Source: Crambe crambe | Taxonomy: Eukaryota; Porifera; Demospongiae; Poecilosclerida; Crambeidae | Length of the DNA: 64,000 nt | Assembly (NCBI GenBank): GCA_963924555.1 | Contig: OZ004585.1 | Coordinates: 881,488 to 945,487, forward strand | Direction: 5' to 3' | Shown here: piece after piece, positions 1-11,163 of the stretch | How the letters are laid out: each line of letters opens with the position of its first letter | How positions within the stretch are numbered: position 1 is the first letter of the stretch | The notes under the pieces: generated by a model | Database searches by the model: none | What the model saw: the letters and a program-made list of their open reading frames with translations, nothing else | What the model was told of the DNA's origin: nothing | Translations under genes and position numbers: made by a program

Positions 1-182
1 CTTTACAAAGGTCAGCATCTTATTATGTAAACTGTCTGTTATTGTGCCGGGCTAGTGACCTAGACCTTTTTTGTAATTAGTAGAACCATATTCGACAGAT
101 CTTCTCTATTTATAATACCAGAAAATGCTGGACAAAATAGCTTATAATTGAAAATAGCTAGACTCATGTATCTGCTCTATGT

Positions 183-363
<181 letters not shown>

Positions 364-618
364 GTGAGTTTTGGGAGGAGTGATGCTATGCAAGCAACCG
401 GGAGAGAGCAGTGGATTCACCACCAAGGACACAGGCATCTGGGTAGATCACTCAACCAAGGGAGAGAGCAAAATATGTGTGCCATTGGTGAGGTTATGAT
501 ATAATCACTATGTCTTCAAAAGTTATGTTAATTAATCTAGCCAGGGGTGGAAATGATTTTAACTCATACAAGTGACACAGATTATACTAGAAGTTGAATA
601 CTGAGATATCCCACATAC

Positions 619-1148
619 CTAAAATGGTGGTATCATCTGCATCAATACCTGTAAAAGAGAGATAGAGAGAGATTGCCTGGTGCTTTCACCACAAACCATT
701 GTTAGGTTTCTCACAACCCATCTTTAACATAACACAAAAACCACTCATGCAAAACAACTGATACACTTGACTCCACTGGCATATGCCTCAAACACCCACT
801 AAAATCAAATTTAAAAAAAAAACTCACCAGGACCAGGGTTAGTTTCAACATCACCAGCCAATATCAATAACGAGGAAGTCACCACTTGACGATCAGAATA
901 GTGAACAGTCTGAAGAACTCTTCTTCTTCGATAGCACTTCCAGTTGTCTCTAAGAGGTAAGATCCTCATGGACACATTTCCCCTCGCAATAGTGCAGCCA
1001 TTTCGATGATTAGTACACATGGTACACGAGCAGTGTGGGCCATTACGAAAGCGAGTCTTGGTCGTCCCTTCAGATTCAGTCACTGCAAGCTTCCACCACA
1101 ATATAGTCAGCAAGAAGTTCAAATAAAGCTCGTACCTTAGGACTTCAC
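619..1148 (-). CDS. 2A-like peptide exon and linker exon, copy 1
   Basis: Two exons are visible. The first (1148-828, 321 bases) has acceptor TGCTGTAG and donor GGTGAGTT. It encodes about 107 residues with a hydrophobic WW-containing stretch, a Cys/His-rich patch (HCSCTMCTNHRNGC), a basic patch YRRRR, and an end of LLILAGDVETNPGPG. The motif D(V/I)ExNPGP is the 2A consensus, at which ribosomes skip the last Gly-Pro bond. The second exon (648-619, 30 bases) encodes IDADDTTIL. Both begin and end in phase 1. In the duplicate copy a Death-domain exon follows; here that exon is replaced by a GA microsatellite, so this copy may be defective. No start exon was found upstream. The splice reading is inference; the 2A motif is plain in the sequence. 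Confidence 0.68.
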
Positions 1149-1433
1149 CTACAGCAACAATATATAATTATGGTACACAAAGAACCCATTCACACAAAAT
1201 TAAAATTGTGTCATGTAATAAATTATGTGCATATCAATCTTTGATGCTGGAAGACACCATCATGTTGGATTGGTTGTTCTACTGAGATGCAGTGATAATT
1301 CATCACAATGAACGACTAGTTCAAGAAAAACTACTTACTTGGAAAGAGACAGCAGCCAAAAATTATTATACACAAGTGTTGACAAGTGACCATCTTGATT
1401 CTCACTCAACTTATTAATCTGAAGAGCTTATCT

Positions 1434-1582
1434 AAAGCCGTGTTTACACACACGCCCAACCCAGGTTGAGATTCAATCCGGATTCCTAATTGATGTGGGT
1501 TGGGCTACCCGGATTGGAATCTGGGTTGTTATCATTCACACGTGAAGCGAATCTGGGTCAAATCCCTGTGTAAATGGGGCTT
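1434..1582. mobile_element. Short inverted-repeat element (MITE-like)
   Basis: Imperfect inverted ends, AGCCGTGTTTACACA on the left and TGTGTAAATGGGGCT on the right, enclose about 120 bases with internal complementarity (AACCCAGGTT and AATCTGGGTT). There is no coding capacity. This looks like a non-autonomous DNA transposon; no target-site duplication is clear. Confidence 0.5.
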
Positions 1583-1645
1583 ATAATTCATACACGCAAG
1601 GAAGTGGAAGTGACTCAATTGATGCATTATTATTGTAAATTAACT

Positions 1646-2126
1646 TAAGGGAGTTGGTACCCACAATTTTGGCGGTTTCAAAGATATTTCGTCGAACTTC
1701 TACGCCTTCATACATGCCCCTAGAACCTGTACCAAAATGCAGCTTTTTTTAAAGAACTTATTTTTAAAAAACCCCAAAATGGTTCACCTACACAATGTGA
1801 AATCAACTGTATCAACATGTGGTTTGAAGCTACTCAAGTGTGAATGACCACCACTTAAACAGCTGAATTCCTTGCATACATTGTGTAGTGTTTGGCATGT
1901 ACTAAACACTATTTTGAGATATCATGCGAACAATATTTTTGCTATCTCGGTCATGGTTGGACTTAGGAGGTTCTTGAATACACCATTGGAAAGTTCTTTT
2001 AAAAAGCTGCATTTTGGTGGTAAAAAAGGTTCTAGGGGCATGTATGAAGGCGGTATGAAGCATAAAAGTTCGACAAAATATTTTCGAAAATCACCAAAAC
2101 TGTGGGTACCAACTCCCTTAAGAATT
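1646..2126. mobile_element. Long inverted-repeat MITE
   Basis: Left arm GGGAGTTGGTACCCACA and right arm TGTGGGTACCAACTCCC are inverted, and matching continues inward for more than 100 bases (CATACATGCCCCTAGAACC against its complement). The ends are flanked by TTAA on both sides, so the target site is either TTAA (piggyBac-like) or TA with an A added to the ends. The 94-codon frame across its right half is not a gene. The duplicate at 37.5-37.66 kb keeps only the right half. Confidence 0.6.
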
Positions 2127-2869
2127 TGGGAACTTAGTAGGGTAAAGGCGGGGTAATTCTGAATGGTTCAAATATTTTCTTCAGGCTTATGAGTTCCATT
2201 TTGATCCTTCAACTTTGAATCCTAGTAGTTTCAGAAATATATTTACAATAAATAAGGCAAAGCAGGGCTATTCAAAATGGCGACTAATTAAGAATTGTTC
2301 AATTATTTCTGAAACTACTGAGCTCAATGTAGGAGGGTATAATCTACTATAATATATCTTTCAAAATAGAGCTCGAGTATATGCAAAGGAAGCACAAAAA
2401 ATACATATTAAATGTTGACTTAATTAAATCACGTGCACATCAGGTAACAAAGCTTTGATGTTGGAAGGTACCATCATTGTCTGCTGGTTGTTCTATTGAG
2501 ATTCTACTTTCACAAGTTTCAGTGATAATTCATTACACAGGAGAAGAAATTTGGTGAAGGTCACATGGGGGTGGGGGGTAGAACAGTTAAGCATTTGTTA
2601 TACCTGGATACAAGGAAGACTGTTGCTAGAAAGCAAACCAGTTTTAGTTGGGCTTTGAAATTCAACCCTTTTCCAAACAGGATGGTTCAGTCATTTTTCC
2701 CTGTTCTATTTGGGTCCGCTCAAAACGTACAAACCTCAAAGAATGGCACCTTCAAAAATGTACTGGAAGTCTATGTGAATAAAAGTGCCTACTCAATAAT
2801 TGAGGATGTCCAACCTGACCCCCCCCCCCCCCCCCCCCCCCCGAATGTCACATGCATGAATTAATGAGT

Positions 2870-4560
2870 GTGAGGCCTATAAAATCCAAAACCTCCCCCT
2901 TCCCCCAGTCTAAATCTAGTCTCGCTAGCCAGACAACAAAAATTGATGATTACGAGATGAAGTCAAGCAGAGAGTAGCAGATGATAACCTAGTTTCTCTG
3001 TAGCTAGCTAGCACTTACTATGGCGTAGCCTCTGACATTGAAATAGCGTGCCAAATTCGCGGAGAAGAATTTCATGTGACAATTTGTAATGATCATGTGA
3101 CTTATTCATAGCAAGGGATCTGATTGGTTCTGCCTACATACAAATTAAGAGATACACTGCTAAAGGTCACAACAGAACTTCACACCACCATGTGAGTCAT
3201 GCTAAAACAACACAGGTCAAAGGCTGTGTAAAAAGCATAAAACTCTTATAAGAGAGAGAGCCTGCAAGTTGTTAGTCTGTAGTGCACTCTCTCCACCAGA
3301 GACATTAATTTTAGTGACAGAAGTACAACAATTAAACTACAACTGACACTTCCACCCACTTTTAAGGTTACCATGGCAAATATCAAGTCATCACAAAAAC
3401 ATTCAGCAATTAAGATGGTACTTGTGTACAATGTCATGTCAAGCTCAAATGAAGGAGCCAGATACACACATTAATGGAGGGAAGGAGCCCCAGCCCTAGC
3501 CCTAGGGCTAGTTTAGCAGGGGTTTTTTTCAAGATTTTTTGTGATTAGTACATTTATATGCCAGTTTGTTGTTTTTGGTCTTAAATATGTAACTATAATT
3601 GCAACTGGGTGCAGTGGTCGATGTGCTGTAGTCTGAAAGTGTGTGCAACACATTCAGTTCTCTTGACACACACTCCTAACTAAAGCAGCATGAGGAAGAT
3701 ATGGGATCACAACTGCATTGGTTACTAATGAGATGCTGACAGCAATGTTTCCTAACATGAACACTCTAGCTACAGTCGATTTAATAAGACTTGCAACAGA
3801 TTTTTTTAGCATCCTACTACAACATTATCACAGGTTACCACATTTCATTGATGTAGCCAGAGTTTAGTTAACCACTGGCTTCAAAAGTGTTGCAAGTTTT
3901 ACTAAATCAGCATCTGCTGAGTACACAACATTGATGAAGATGTCACTTATGGAAGACTTAATGAAAGTGGAATCACCAACAAAACTTAATAGCTAGTTTA
4001 TTGTGTGCTTCTAAGTTATTTCCAAGGGGAGGGAGTGCTTCTAAACCCACATGTCTGGACTATAAACACAAGGACACTAGTGGTTCACAACATGACAGGT
4101 GTATCCTAGTGATGTGACTTGCCACACCTCTTTTTCTGGAAATTAAATACAGGCTAGCTGCATGCCATCTCCATGAAACATCACAGCTGCACTGAGCATG
4201 ATAGGAATAATAAAGTGATCTGGCTAGCTGTTACTACACCAAGAGGATCTTGTACTGATTACCTAAAGACTCGTAGCCTGAGCACAGAAATGCAAATACA
4301 GTAACAATTGTCTTGCATCAGGCAGGGATAGGTGGTGGCCTTGAAGTATTTGTGGCTGGGGAACAATAAAATGTTTTCATAGTCCTATTATTCTTAGCCA
4401 CTAGCTATTCCAGAGCTACTGCCCATCTCTGTCTTACAGCAGTTTGCAAGTTGGTTGTCACAGTTAAAAGTAGATAGTAAGATGTGTGGTTACCAATGCA
4501 TGCAGTTATGAAAACTATTATGTAAGCAATGTCATGTACTGCAGCTAGTTCAAATTCAAA
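2870..4560. other. Intergenic, no gene recognised
   Basis: I see no exon with credible splice sites or a recognisable domain here. Only short frames are open. The sequence is A+T-rich and non-repetitive by eye. Confidence 0.5.
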
Positions 4561-4574
4561 TCTCTACATCACAT

Positions 4575-5541
4575 GTGTCTCTATACTCAGTGGACCTTAG
4601 GTGGAGAGCTGTTTGGCTTCATCTCGTCATTGGTAAGAGTAGAGGTGAAGTAGCTGACCTTCTCTTCATGTCTAAAAGGTCGGTTGATAGGTACATTTCT
4701 CTGTACCAATCCACTGGTAGTGTGGAGCCCAAAAAACAACGTCATGGGCCTCCATGTATTTTAAGTGATTTTGAAAAAATATCACTGATCCAGTCCCTAG
4801 TGAATAAACCAACAATGTATTTGGAAGAGCTCCAGTCAGAACTTTATGAGCTAACAGGTACTAGGGTACATAATTATGTCAACAATATGCCGAACAGTAC
4901 AGCACCTTGGGTTGACTCGAAAGAAAGTACAAAGGATTGCCCTTCAGTGTAGCGAGGAGTTACAGATTAAGTTCATGGCAGAGATCTCAATGTTTAATCC
5001 AGAAATGATCATTTGGATCGATGAAACAGGATCTGCTCGCAGGAACTCAGTGAGATCATATGGTTATAGCCTAAAAGGAATGCGAGCTGTTTCACATGAA
5101 CTAAGGGTTTCAGGTCAGAGGATCAATGCCATTGGAGTAATGTCAACAGAGGGGATAGAAGATGTGTTTATTGTAGAGGGAAATATCAGTGGAGATGTGT
5201 TTGTTAGGTTCATAAGAACAAGCCTACTACCAATACTACAACCTTTTAATGGGTTCAACAGCCACTCAGTGGTTGTAATGGACAATGCATCCATTCATCA
5301 CTATGAGGAAGTTGTAGATATCATAACTGGTGTTGGTGCAGTAGTTCGATTTCTCCCCCCATACTCGCCTGAGTTAAATCCTATTGAACATGTATTCTCC
5401 AAAGTTAAAGCTTTCTTGCGGGCAAATGATGCTGTATATTTAAGTACCCACTCACCACGTACTGTTGTATTAATGGCTTTTTGTACAATAACCAAAGATA
5501 ACTGCATAAATTACATTAGACACAGTGGATACATGTACTAG
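4575..5541 (+). pseudogene. Tc1/IS630-like DDE transposase, one frameshift
   Basis: The N-terminal frame (4575-4870) encodes paired helix-turn-helix-type DNA-binding sequence (GEVADLLFMSKRSVDRYI, then a second helical unit). The C-terminal frame (from about 4876) encodes the DDE core: WIDETG with the first Asp, VVMDNASIHH with the second, and PPYSPELNPIEHVF with the Glu. The spacing between the second Asp and the Glu is 34 residues (DD34E), typical of Tc1-like elements. The two frames overlap and are joined by a one- or two-base shift near 4870-4876 (around CATAATTATG), so this copy is probably dead. The apparent start is GTG; an acceptor-like CTATACTCAG just upstream suggests an exon before it. 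It is convergent with the SHOCT-like gene, with 28 bases between their stops. No terminal repeats were found. Confidence 0.88.
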
Positions 5542-5569
5542 TTATATCTATATATTGTTCACTTATGTT

Positions 5570-6472
5570 TCATAATTTTCTCATTGAATCCACAATTACT
5601 TGCCTCTGTTCCTCGTACTCTTCATTGGTTAGAGCTCCAATATCTCGTAACTTCACCAAATCAGATAACTGCTCCATGTACTTGCTTCGCAGATGAGCAG
5701 TTTTTGCTGGTGATGAGAGTGTGCTTGTGCTGGAACTACCATGACTTGTACTTGCTTGGGGGGAAAGGGCAACTGCTATTGATTTAGCAAGACCTGTCAA
5801 TGCTTCATTTAGTTCTCCTGAAGCAGAATGTCCCCGATGTCTCTTTCCACCAAACATGGGATAAGGGGGTGGTGTTTCTAGACTATCCCAACTATGCCCC
5901 ATCTTCATTTCTGCCCATAAGCGGTATTGCACTGCTGAGTAAGTAGTTCCATGGTGTTCACGTAGTTCAGTGAGAATCCTGTCACGTTCTGCCTCCTTTG
6001 ATTCAGCAGCTGATGAACGTTTCATACGTTTTTCAGAGGCATTATCATCTGATTCTGATTCACGCTCCCTTTTCTTCCTTTCTTTTTCATTCGAAACTCC
6101 AGTGCACCACAAAGTTAGCTTGTTTTGCAACTTCAGAACCTCTAACGCATCACAAACATCTTCCTCGTTATTAATCCACTTTTTCTCCTTTCCGACATAG
6201 TAACCCAAATCAAACTCTAAGGTTTCTGACACCACATTATCACTTATTTGGTCCAAAATTTCTGTTTTTATATTATTAGGTGAACTGAAAACACTGCATG
6301 CTATATTTCTCAGAGTGTACATTTTAAAATCCTTCTTGTTTGATTGGCTCAAAACTTTTACACTCACTGTATAGGTAGGTAGGTCATACCGTGGAGGCTG
6401 TGTTTGCTGGACTGGAGCATAGCCTTGAGCTTCACTTTGACCTCCATAATACGTCCAGCAAGGCTGATTCAT
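5570..6472 (-). CDS. Uncharacterised protein with PB1-like front and SHOCT-like end
   Basis: The frame runs from the internal ATG at 6472 to 5570, about 300 residues. Residues 30-125 (YTVSVKVLSQ to LTLWCTG) look like a compact beta-rich fold. A very charged central part (KERKKRERESESDD, a possible nuclear signal) follows, then a Ser/Thr-rich linker. The C-terminus LVKLRDIGALTNEEYEEQ fits the SHOCT pattern. The native start is not here: a pogo element has inserted at a TA. Removing 6489-11163 and one TA joins ATG at 11173 in frame to this sequence as MSTRPQYFMNQ. There are in-frame stops just upstream of that ATG, so it is the likely original start. The tail-to-tail position with the Tc1-like transposase raises the possibility that both belong to one two-gene transposon; that is inference. 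Confidence 0.7.
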   Translation of the reverse strand: MNQPCWTYYGGQSEAQGYAPVQQTQPPRYDLPTYTVSVKVLSQSNKKDFKMYTLRNIACSVFSSPNNIKTEILDQISDNVVSETLEFDLGYYVGKEKKWINNEEDVCDALEVLKLQNKLTLWCTGVSNEKERKKRERESESDDNASEKRMKRSSAAESKEAERDRILTELREHHGTTYSAVQYRLWAEMKMGHSWDSLETPPPYPMFGGKRHRGHSASGELNEALTGLAKSIAVALSPQASTSHGSSSTSTLSSPAKTAHLRSKYMEQLSDLVKLRDIGALTNEEYEEQRQVIVDSMRKL

Positions 6473-6488
6473 GAAGTACTGAGGCCTA

Positions 6489-6868
6489 GAGTAAACCACC
6501 GATTTCCGGACATATCAAAATACGGACAGCTATATCTCTGGAGTGGATAGAGCTGTGATTATGTTTCTTTCACCAGATTATAAAGGAAGTCAAGTACTAC
6601 GTGTAAACGGGTTTAGAGCAGCAATGGTCATCTCACCTGGTTGCTGTACTTCAAAACGTTCACCGTCCGAATCGAGTCAAACTCCGTACAAAAAAATCTA
6701 AAGTCGGTTACCCGGCACAGAAAGTACGAACAAGTATCTACGGTCAGAGTTATATTATATTTAGATACTACAACTATCCATCTATAAAACCTCCCGACAT
6801 GTCATGTTCTAATTGCAAGCTTGCAAAAATAAACAGCTGTAAAAATTCGCACTAATTTTCGCACGCGA
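6489..6868 (+). repeat. Left terminal inverted repeat of the pogo element
   Basis: It matches the reverse complement of 10783-11163. Landmarks shared with the other arm include CGGACAGCTATATCTC, AACGTTCACCGTCCGAATCG and AACAGCTGTAAAAATTCGCA. Confidence 0.92.
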
Positions 6869-6911
6869 TATTATGACGTAATCTTATTTAAAAAATTAAT
6901 ATCAATAATAA

Positions 6912-9900
6912 TCACTGACATTCTGAACAGTTGAATACAAAAGAAGGATTCTTGGCAGTGTAGGATTGTACCCCAGCACAACTGCAATGCCACCACCTGT
7001 TACAAGCTGAGCACTCCACCCATTTATAACCTTTAGGATGACTGCATGAACGCTCCATGCACTTGGAGACACCTGTATTATCATATAATTTAGTCCAAGA
7101 TAAACATACCACACTAAACAAACCTTTCTTTGGTCTACCAGCACCGAATCCTTTACCATTTGGACCACTGGGTACACCACTGGGAGTAACGATTCCACTT
7201 GGATCAGTGATCACAGACCCTGCATGCATGTAAGGATAGATGCACATCAAATTAATTCACATCATACCTAACACACCTTTCTTTCCTCGACCACCACTGG
7301 GAGTAACGCTTCCACTTGGATCAGTGATCACAGACCCTGCATGCATGTAAGGATAGATGTACATCAAATTAATGTACACCATACCCAACACACCTTTCTT
7401 TCCTCGACCACCATTGGGAGGAACAGTCACAGACCCTGCATGCATGTAAGGATAGATGCACATCAAATTAATGCACACCATACCCAACACACCTTTCTTT
7501 CCTCGACCACCATTGGGAGGAACAGTCACAGACCCTGCATGCATGTAAGGATAGATGCACATCAAATTAATGCACACCATACCCAACACACCTTTCTTTC
7601 CTCGACCACCATTGGGAGGAACAGTCACAGACCCTGCATGCATGTAAGGATAGATACACATTAATGCACACCATACCCAACACACCTTTCTTTCCTCGAC
7701 CACCACTGGGAGTAACGATTCCACTTGGATCAGTGATCACAGACCCTGCATGCATATAAAGATAGATGCACATCAAATTAATGCACACCATACCTAACAC
7801 ACCTTTCTTTCCTCGATCACCACTGGGAGGAACAGTCACAGACCCTGCATGCATGTAAGGATAGATGCACATCAAATTAATGCACACCACACCCAACACA
7901 CCTTTTTTTCCTCGACCACCACTGGGAGTAACGATTCCACTTGGATCAGTGATCACAGACCCTGCATGCATGTAAGGATAGATGAATGTCAAATTAATGC
8001 ACACCACACCCAACACACCTTTCTTTCCTCGACCACCACTGGGAGTAACGATTCCACTTGGATCAGTGATCACAGACCCTGCATGCATATAAAGATAGAT
8101 GCACATCAAATTAATGCACACCATACCTAACACACCTTTCTTTCCTCGATCACCACTGGGAGGAACAGTCACAGACCCTGCATGCATGTAAGGATAGATA
8201 CACATTAATGCACACCATACCCAACACACCTTTTTTTCCTCGATCACCACTGGAAGTAACGATTCCACTTGGATCAGTGTTCACAGGCCCTGCATGCATG
8301 CAAGGATAGATGAATGTCAAATTAATGCACACCACACCCAACACACCTTTCTTTCCTCGACCACCACTGGGAGGAACAGTCACAGACCCTGCATGCATGT
8401 AAGGATAGATGAATGTCAAATTAATGCACACCACACCCAACACACCTTTCTTTCCTCGACCACCATTGGGAGGAACAGTCACAGACCCTGCATGCATGTA
8501 AGGATAGATACACATTAATGCACACCATACCCAACACACCTTTCTTTCCTCGATCACCACTGGGAGCAACGATTCCAGTCACAGACCCTGCATGCATGTA
8601 AGGATAGATGCACATCAAATTAATGCACACCATACCTAACACACCTTTCTTTCCTCGACCACCATTGGAAGCAATTCCACTGGGATCTGTAGCAGATTCT
8701 ACAGCTATAAACATGCAACACATGAAACCATACTTACAGTGATCTGAAGCACTTGGATGATTCAAATCAAGCCATCTGAAGTACCGCTCATCTGGGAGGT
8801 CATATCCATTTTCATAGCGTTTGTTATAAAGAGAGATCTCTTCCTCTGTAAACTTGTCTTGATCAGTCATATTGATTCCTTTTTTCTGTAATTTGGCTTT
8901 GGCCAGTCGTTTCTCTTCAGCCTTTTCTGCCCTCCTTCTAGCATTTTCTGCTCGTAAAGCTTTACGCTCTTCCTTCTTTTTTAGTTCTTCTGCTTTTGCC
9001 TTTTCTTTTTCTTCTAAAATTTGCAGGTTTTCAAGGCTAGTCAGAACTTTACCACAAGATTTAACACTTTTTGTAGGAATCTTACTTGGGGCAAGAGGAG
9101 TATTGAGAAAGCGACTTACTGATGTTGCTTTCTTAAGACGAATGACAGGTGTAACAGGGGAATAATTACTAATATTACCCATAGACAATGATCTCTGTAA
9201 TGGTGAATGATCACTTCGAGAATCAGATAGCTCAGATCCTGAACGTTGAAGTGGACTGTATAGAGGTATGTATACTAAACCTGTACGTTCAGCTAAACTT
9301 TCTGGCTGGAATTTAGGGCGCTTATCTTCTGGTACTTTGACCTGTATTCGACATCTGTCAAATGGATAAACACCAGTTGCTTGAAATCCTGCAAAAATAT
9401 TATGTGGGGTCATGGACAGCTTCCATGCTTCTGAGAAAAGGGATGAAAAATCGAACCGAGAAACTACTCTTCCAGGATTCTTAGTATAAAATTCATGGCA
9501 CACACGTTTCCAGCAGGTTTTGAGAGGGCTAAAAGCACCTTTATCTAGGGGCTGAGTAATGTGGGTGGTGTTGGGTGGCAGTGTGAAAAGAATTATTTTC
9601 TCATCAGCTGCTGCCCTGATGACTTCTGGGTTATAGTGACTCGAGTGCCCATCCATTAATAATAAAATTGGCCGTACTGACGGAATAGAGTTCAAAAAAT
9701 GGTTGTAGAACCAATACATAAAAAATTCACTGTTCATCCATCCAGTATCCGACATGCCATATAAAGTTCCTGGTATTTCCCCAGTAGTTAACTCAGGATT
9801 AAGAGTCTTGCGATCAAATAGCACAAATGGAGGGATATATGTACCATTAGCACACGTACAAGCTAACACAGTAATCTGTGACTTTGTTTCACCACTAACT

Positions 9901-10550
9901 GAGGAGACATCTTTTGAACCAGTTTTAGCAATAACCTTAACACCTTTGGGGTTCAATGGCATTCCCGTCTCATCACAATTGTATATACGCATTGGATTAT
10001 TAAAAATATTATTCTTTTTTAAGGTATCTTCCAACATATCACAATACCTTTCTAAACACTCACTATCCGTGGCCTTTGCCCTTGACAAAGAAAGAGGTAC
10101 AGCAGTACGAAGTGATAGGTCTTTGTGCCTTTGACAAAATCGTTGCCACCAGCCATGAGAAACTTTACGATCTATACCTTTATTTTCAATAATTTGTTGT
10201 ACAATTGCTAATACTTGAGAAATTGTATGGGGGTATCCAATACCTGCACATTTGATTAAAAATGCTTTAACCTCCTCTTCCTCTTGATGTGTCAAATATG
10301 ATGGTGCACCTGGTCGGCAGCCATGTTGAACTTTACCAGATAACCTATCTTGTAAAGTCGATTTAGGGACACCATACATCTCAGAAGCACGTCTGATTGA
10401 TACCCCCAACTCCACCGCTTGCATGGCCTTAGACATGCTTACACTATCCCATTGGGAATAATTGGATGGACGGGATAATTGGGAATAATTGGATAAGCTA
10501 TTATTTTTAGATACAACGATACGTTCTTTTAAAGCAGCATATTTAGCCAT
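6912..10550 (-). CDS. pogo transposase with AT-hook-like mini-exon tail and PHD-like finger
   Basis: Exon 1 (10550-8738) encodes 604 residues. It has a Psq-type HTH at about 35-75 (SIRRASEMYGVPKSTLQDRL), a CENP-B-type HTH at about 85-150, and a DDE_1 core with NCDETG, LLMDGHSSH and THITQPLDKG giving the catalytic acidic residues. A Lys/Glu-rich coiled coil (LEEKEKAKAEELKKKEE) follows. Exon 1 ends at the donor T|GTAAGTATGG in phase 1. Fifteen short exons (8686 down to 7124; 42, 48, 60 or 96 bases) follow, each adding a Gly-Arg-Gly-Lys-Lys unit such as GSVTVPPNGGRGKK. The last exon (7072-6912) encodes a Cys/His finger, KWVECSACNRWWHCSCAG, of PHD type, and ends at a stop. Every junction is phase 1, so the joined frame stays open. 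Reading without splicing also stays open from 10550 to 8421, so a truncated protein is possible. The fusion of a finger to pogo is unusual; RNA evidence would decide it. Confidence 0.82.
7124..8686 (-). repeat. Array of 15 tandem mini-exon/intron units
   Basis: The repeat unit is about 99-117 bases. On the minus strand each unit reads as acceptor CATGCATGCAG, an exon beginning GGTCTGTGA and ending CGAGGAAAGAAAG, then donor GTGTGTTGGG and a short intron. Exon lengths are 42 (GSVTVPPNGGRGKK), 48, 60 (adding ITDPSGI) or 96 bases, all multiples of three. Intron lengths are mostly 57 or 52, and 51 for the last, so introns are not held to the frame. The GRGKK/GRPKK cores resemble minimal AT-hooks. 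The first unit (8645-8686) and the last (7124-7219) are the most diverged; the inner ones are nearly identical, as expected from unequal exchange. Confidence 0.85.
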
Positions 10551-10782
10551 CTATTAGGTTAATAGATGATAACAGTAAAATAAATAGTGTAGCCAGCTCG
10601 ATATAGTACACTGACGAGGATACTTAGATTTTTTACACCTAGGAAGATAAGTACTCCAGCCCCCCGAATAACGACTTACCTTTACTGACTCGATCTAAAC
10701 TTTCAGATAAGCTAGACACAGATTAGCACTTTAGCAGAATCAACCACATGTACAGTGGTTCAATCACGTGGGTATGCATTGC

Positions 10783-11163
10783 GCGTGCGCTGAAAATTAG
10801 TGCGAATTTTTACAGCTGTTTATTTTTGCAAGCTTGCAATTAGAACGTGACATGTCGGGAGGTTTTATAGATGGATAGTTGTAGTATCTAAATATAATAT
10901 AACTCTGACTGTAGATGCTTGTTCGTACTTTCTGTGCCGGGTAACCGACTTTAGATTTTTTTGTACAGAGTTTGACTCGATTCGGACGGTGAACGTTTTG
11001 AAGTACAGCAACCCGGTGAGTTGACCATTGCTGTTCTAAACCCGTTTACACGTAGTACTCGACTTCCTTTATCATCTGGCGAGAGAAACATGATCACAGC
11101 TCTATCCACTCCGGAGATATAGCTGTCCGTATTTTGATGTGTCCGGAAATCGGTGGCTTACTC
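10783..11163 (-). repeat. Right terminal inverted repeat of the pogo element
   Basis: Inverted copy of 6489-6868. The transposase start codon (10550) lies about 230 bases inside it, so the promoter is probably in or next to this arm. Confidence 0.92.

Larger units (their letters stand above)
560..2870. repeat. Segmental duplication, copy 1
   Basis: This stretch matches 36415-38810 in the same order and orientation: linker exon, 2A exon, the Ala/Thr-rich intergenic DNA, part of an inverted-repeat element, and a region ending at a poly-C tract (2820-2842). The copies differ by indels and substitutions. The left half of the inverted-repeat element near 1.65-1.8 kb is missing from copy 2. Confidence 0.8.
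6489..11163 (-). mobile_element. pogo/Tigger-type DNA transposon with long terminal inverted repeats
   Basis: The ends GAGTAAACCACCGATTTCCG (left) and its near-complement (right) are flanked by TA on both sides (6487-6488 and 11164-11165), the target site of the Tc1/mariner/pogo superfamily. The inverted repeats are unusually long, about 380 bases each, and differ by only a modest number of substitutions and small indels, so the insertion is fairly young. The body contains one minus-strand gene: a pogo transposase with a multi-exon C-terminal tail. The element interrupts the SHOCT-like gene at codon 3. Confidence 0.93.

Noticed and set aside
7341-8518. Plus-strand frames with MHVRIDAHQINAHHT repeats
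   Set aside because: They are antisense shadows of the mini-exon array and contain no known domain.
7200-8690. CRISPR-like array of regular repeats
   Set aside because: Repeats and spacers are not distinct: the whole unit repeats, it encodes protein with splice signals, and the setting is eukaryotic.
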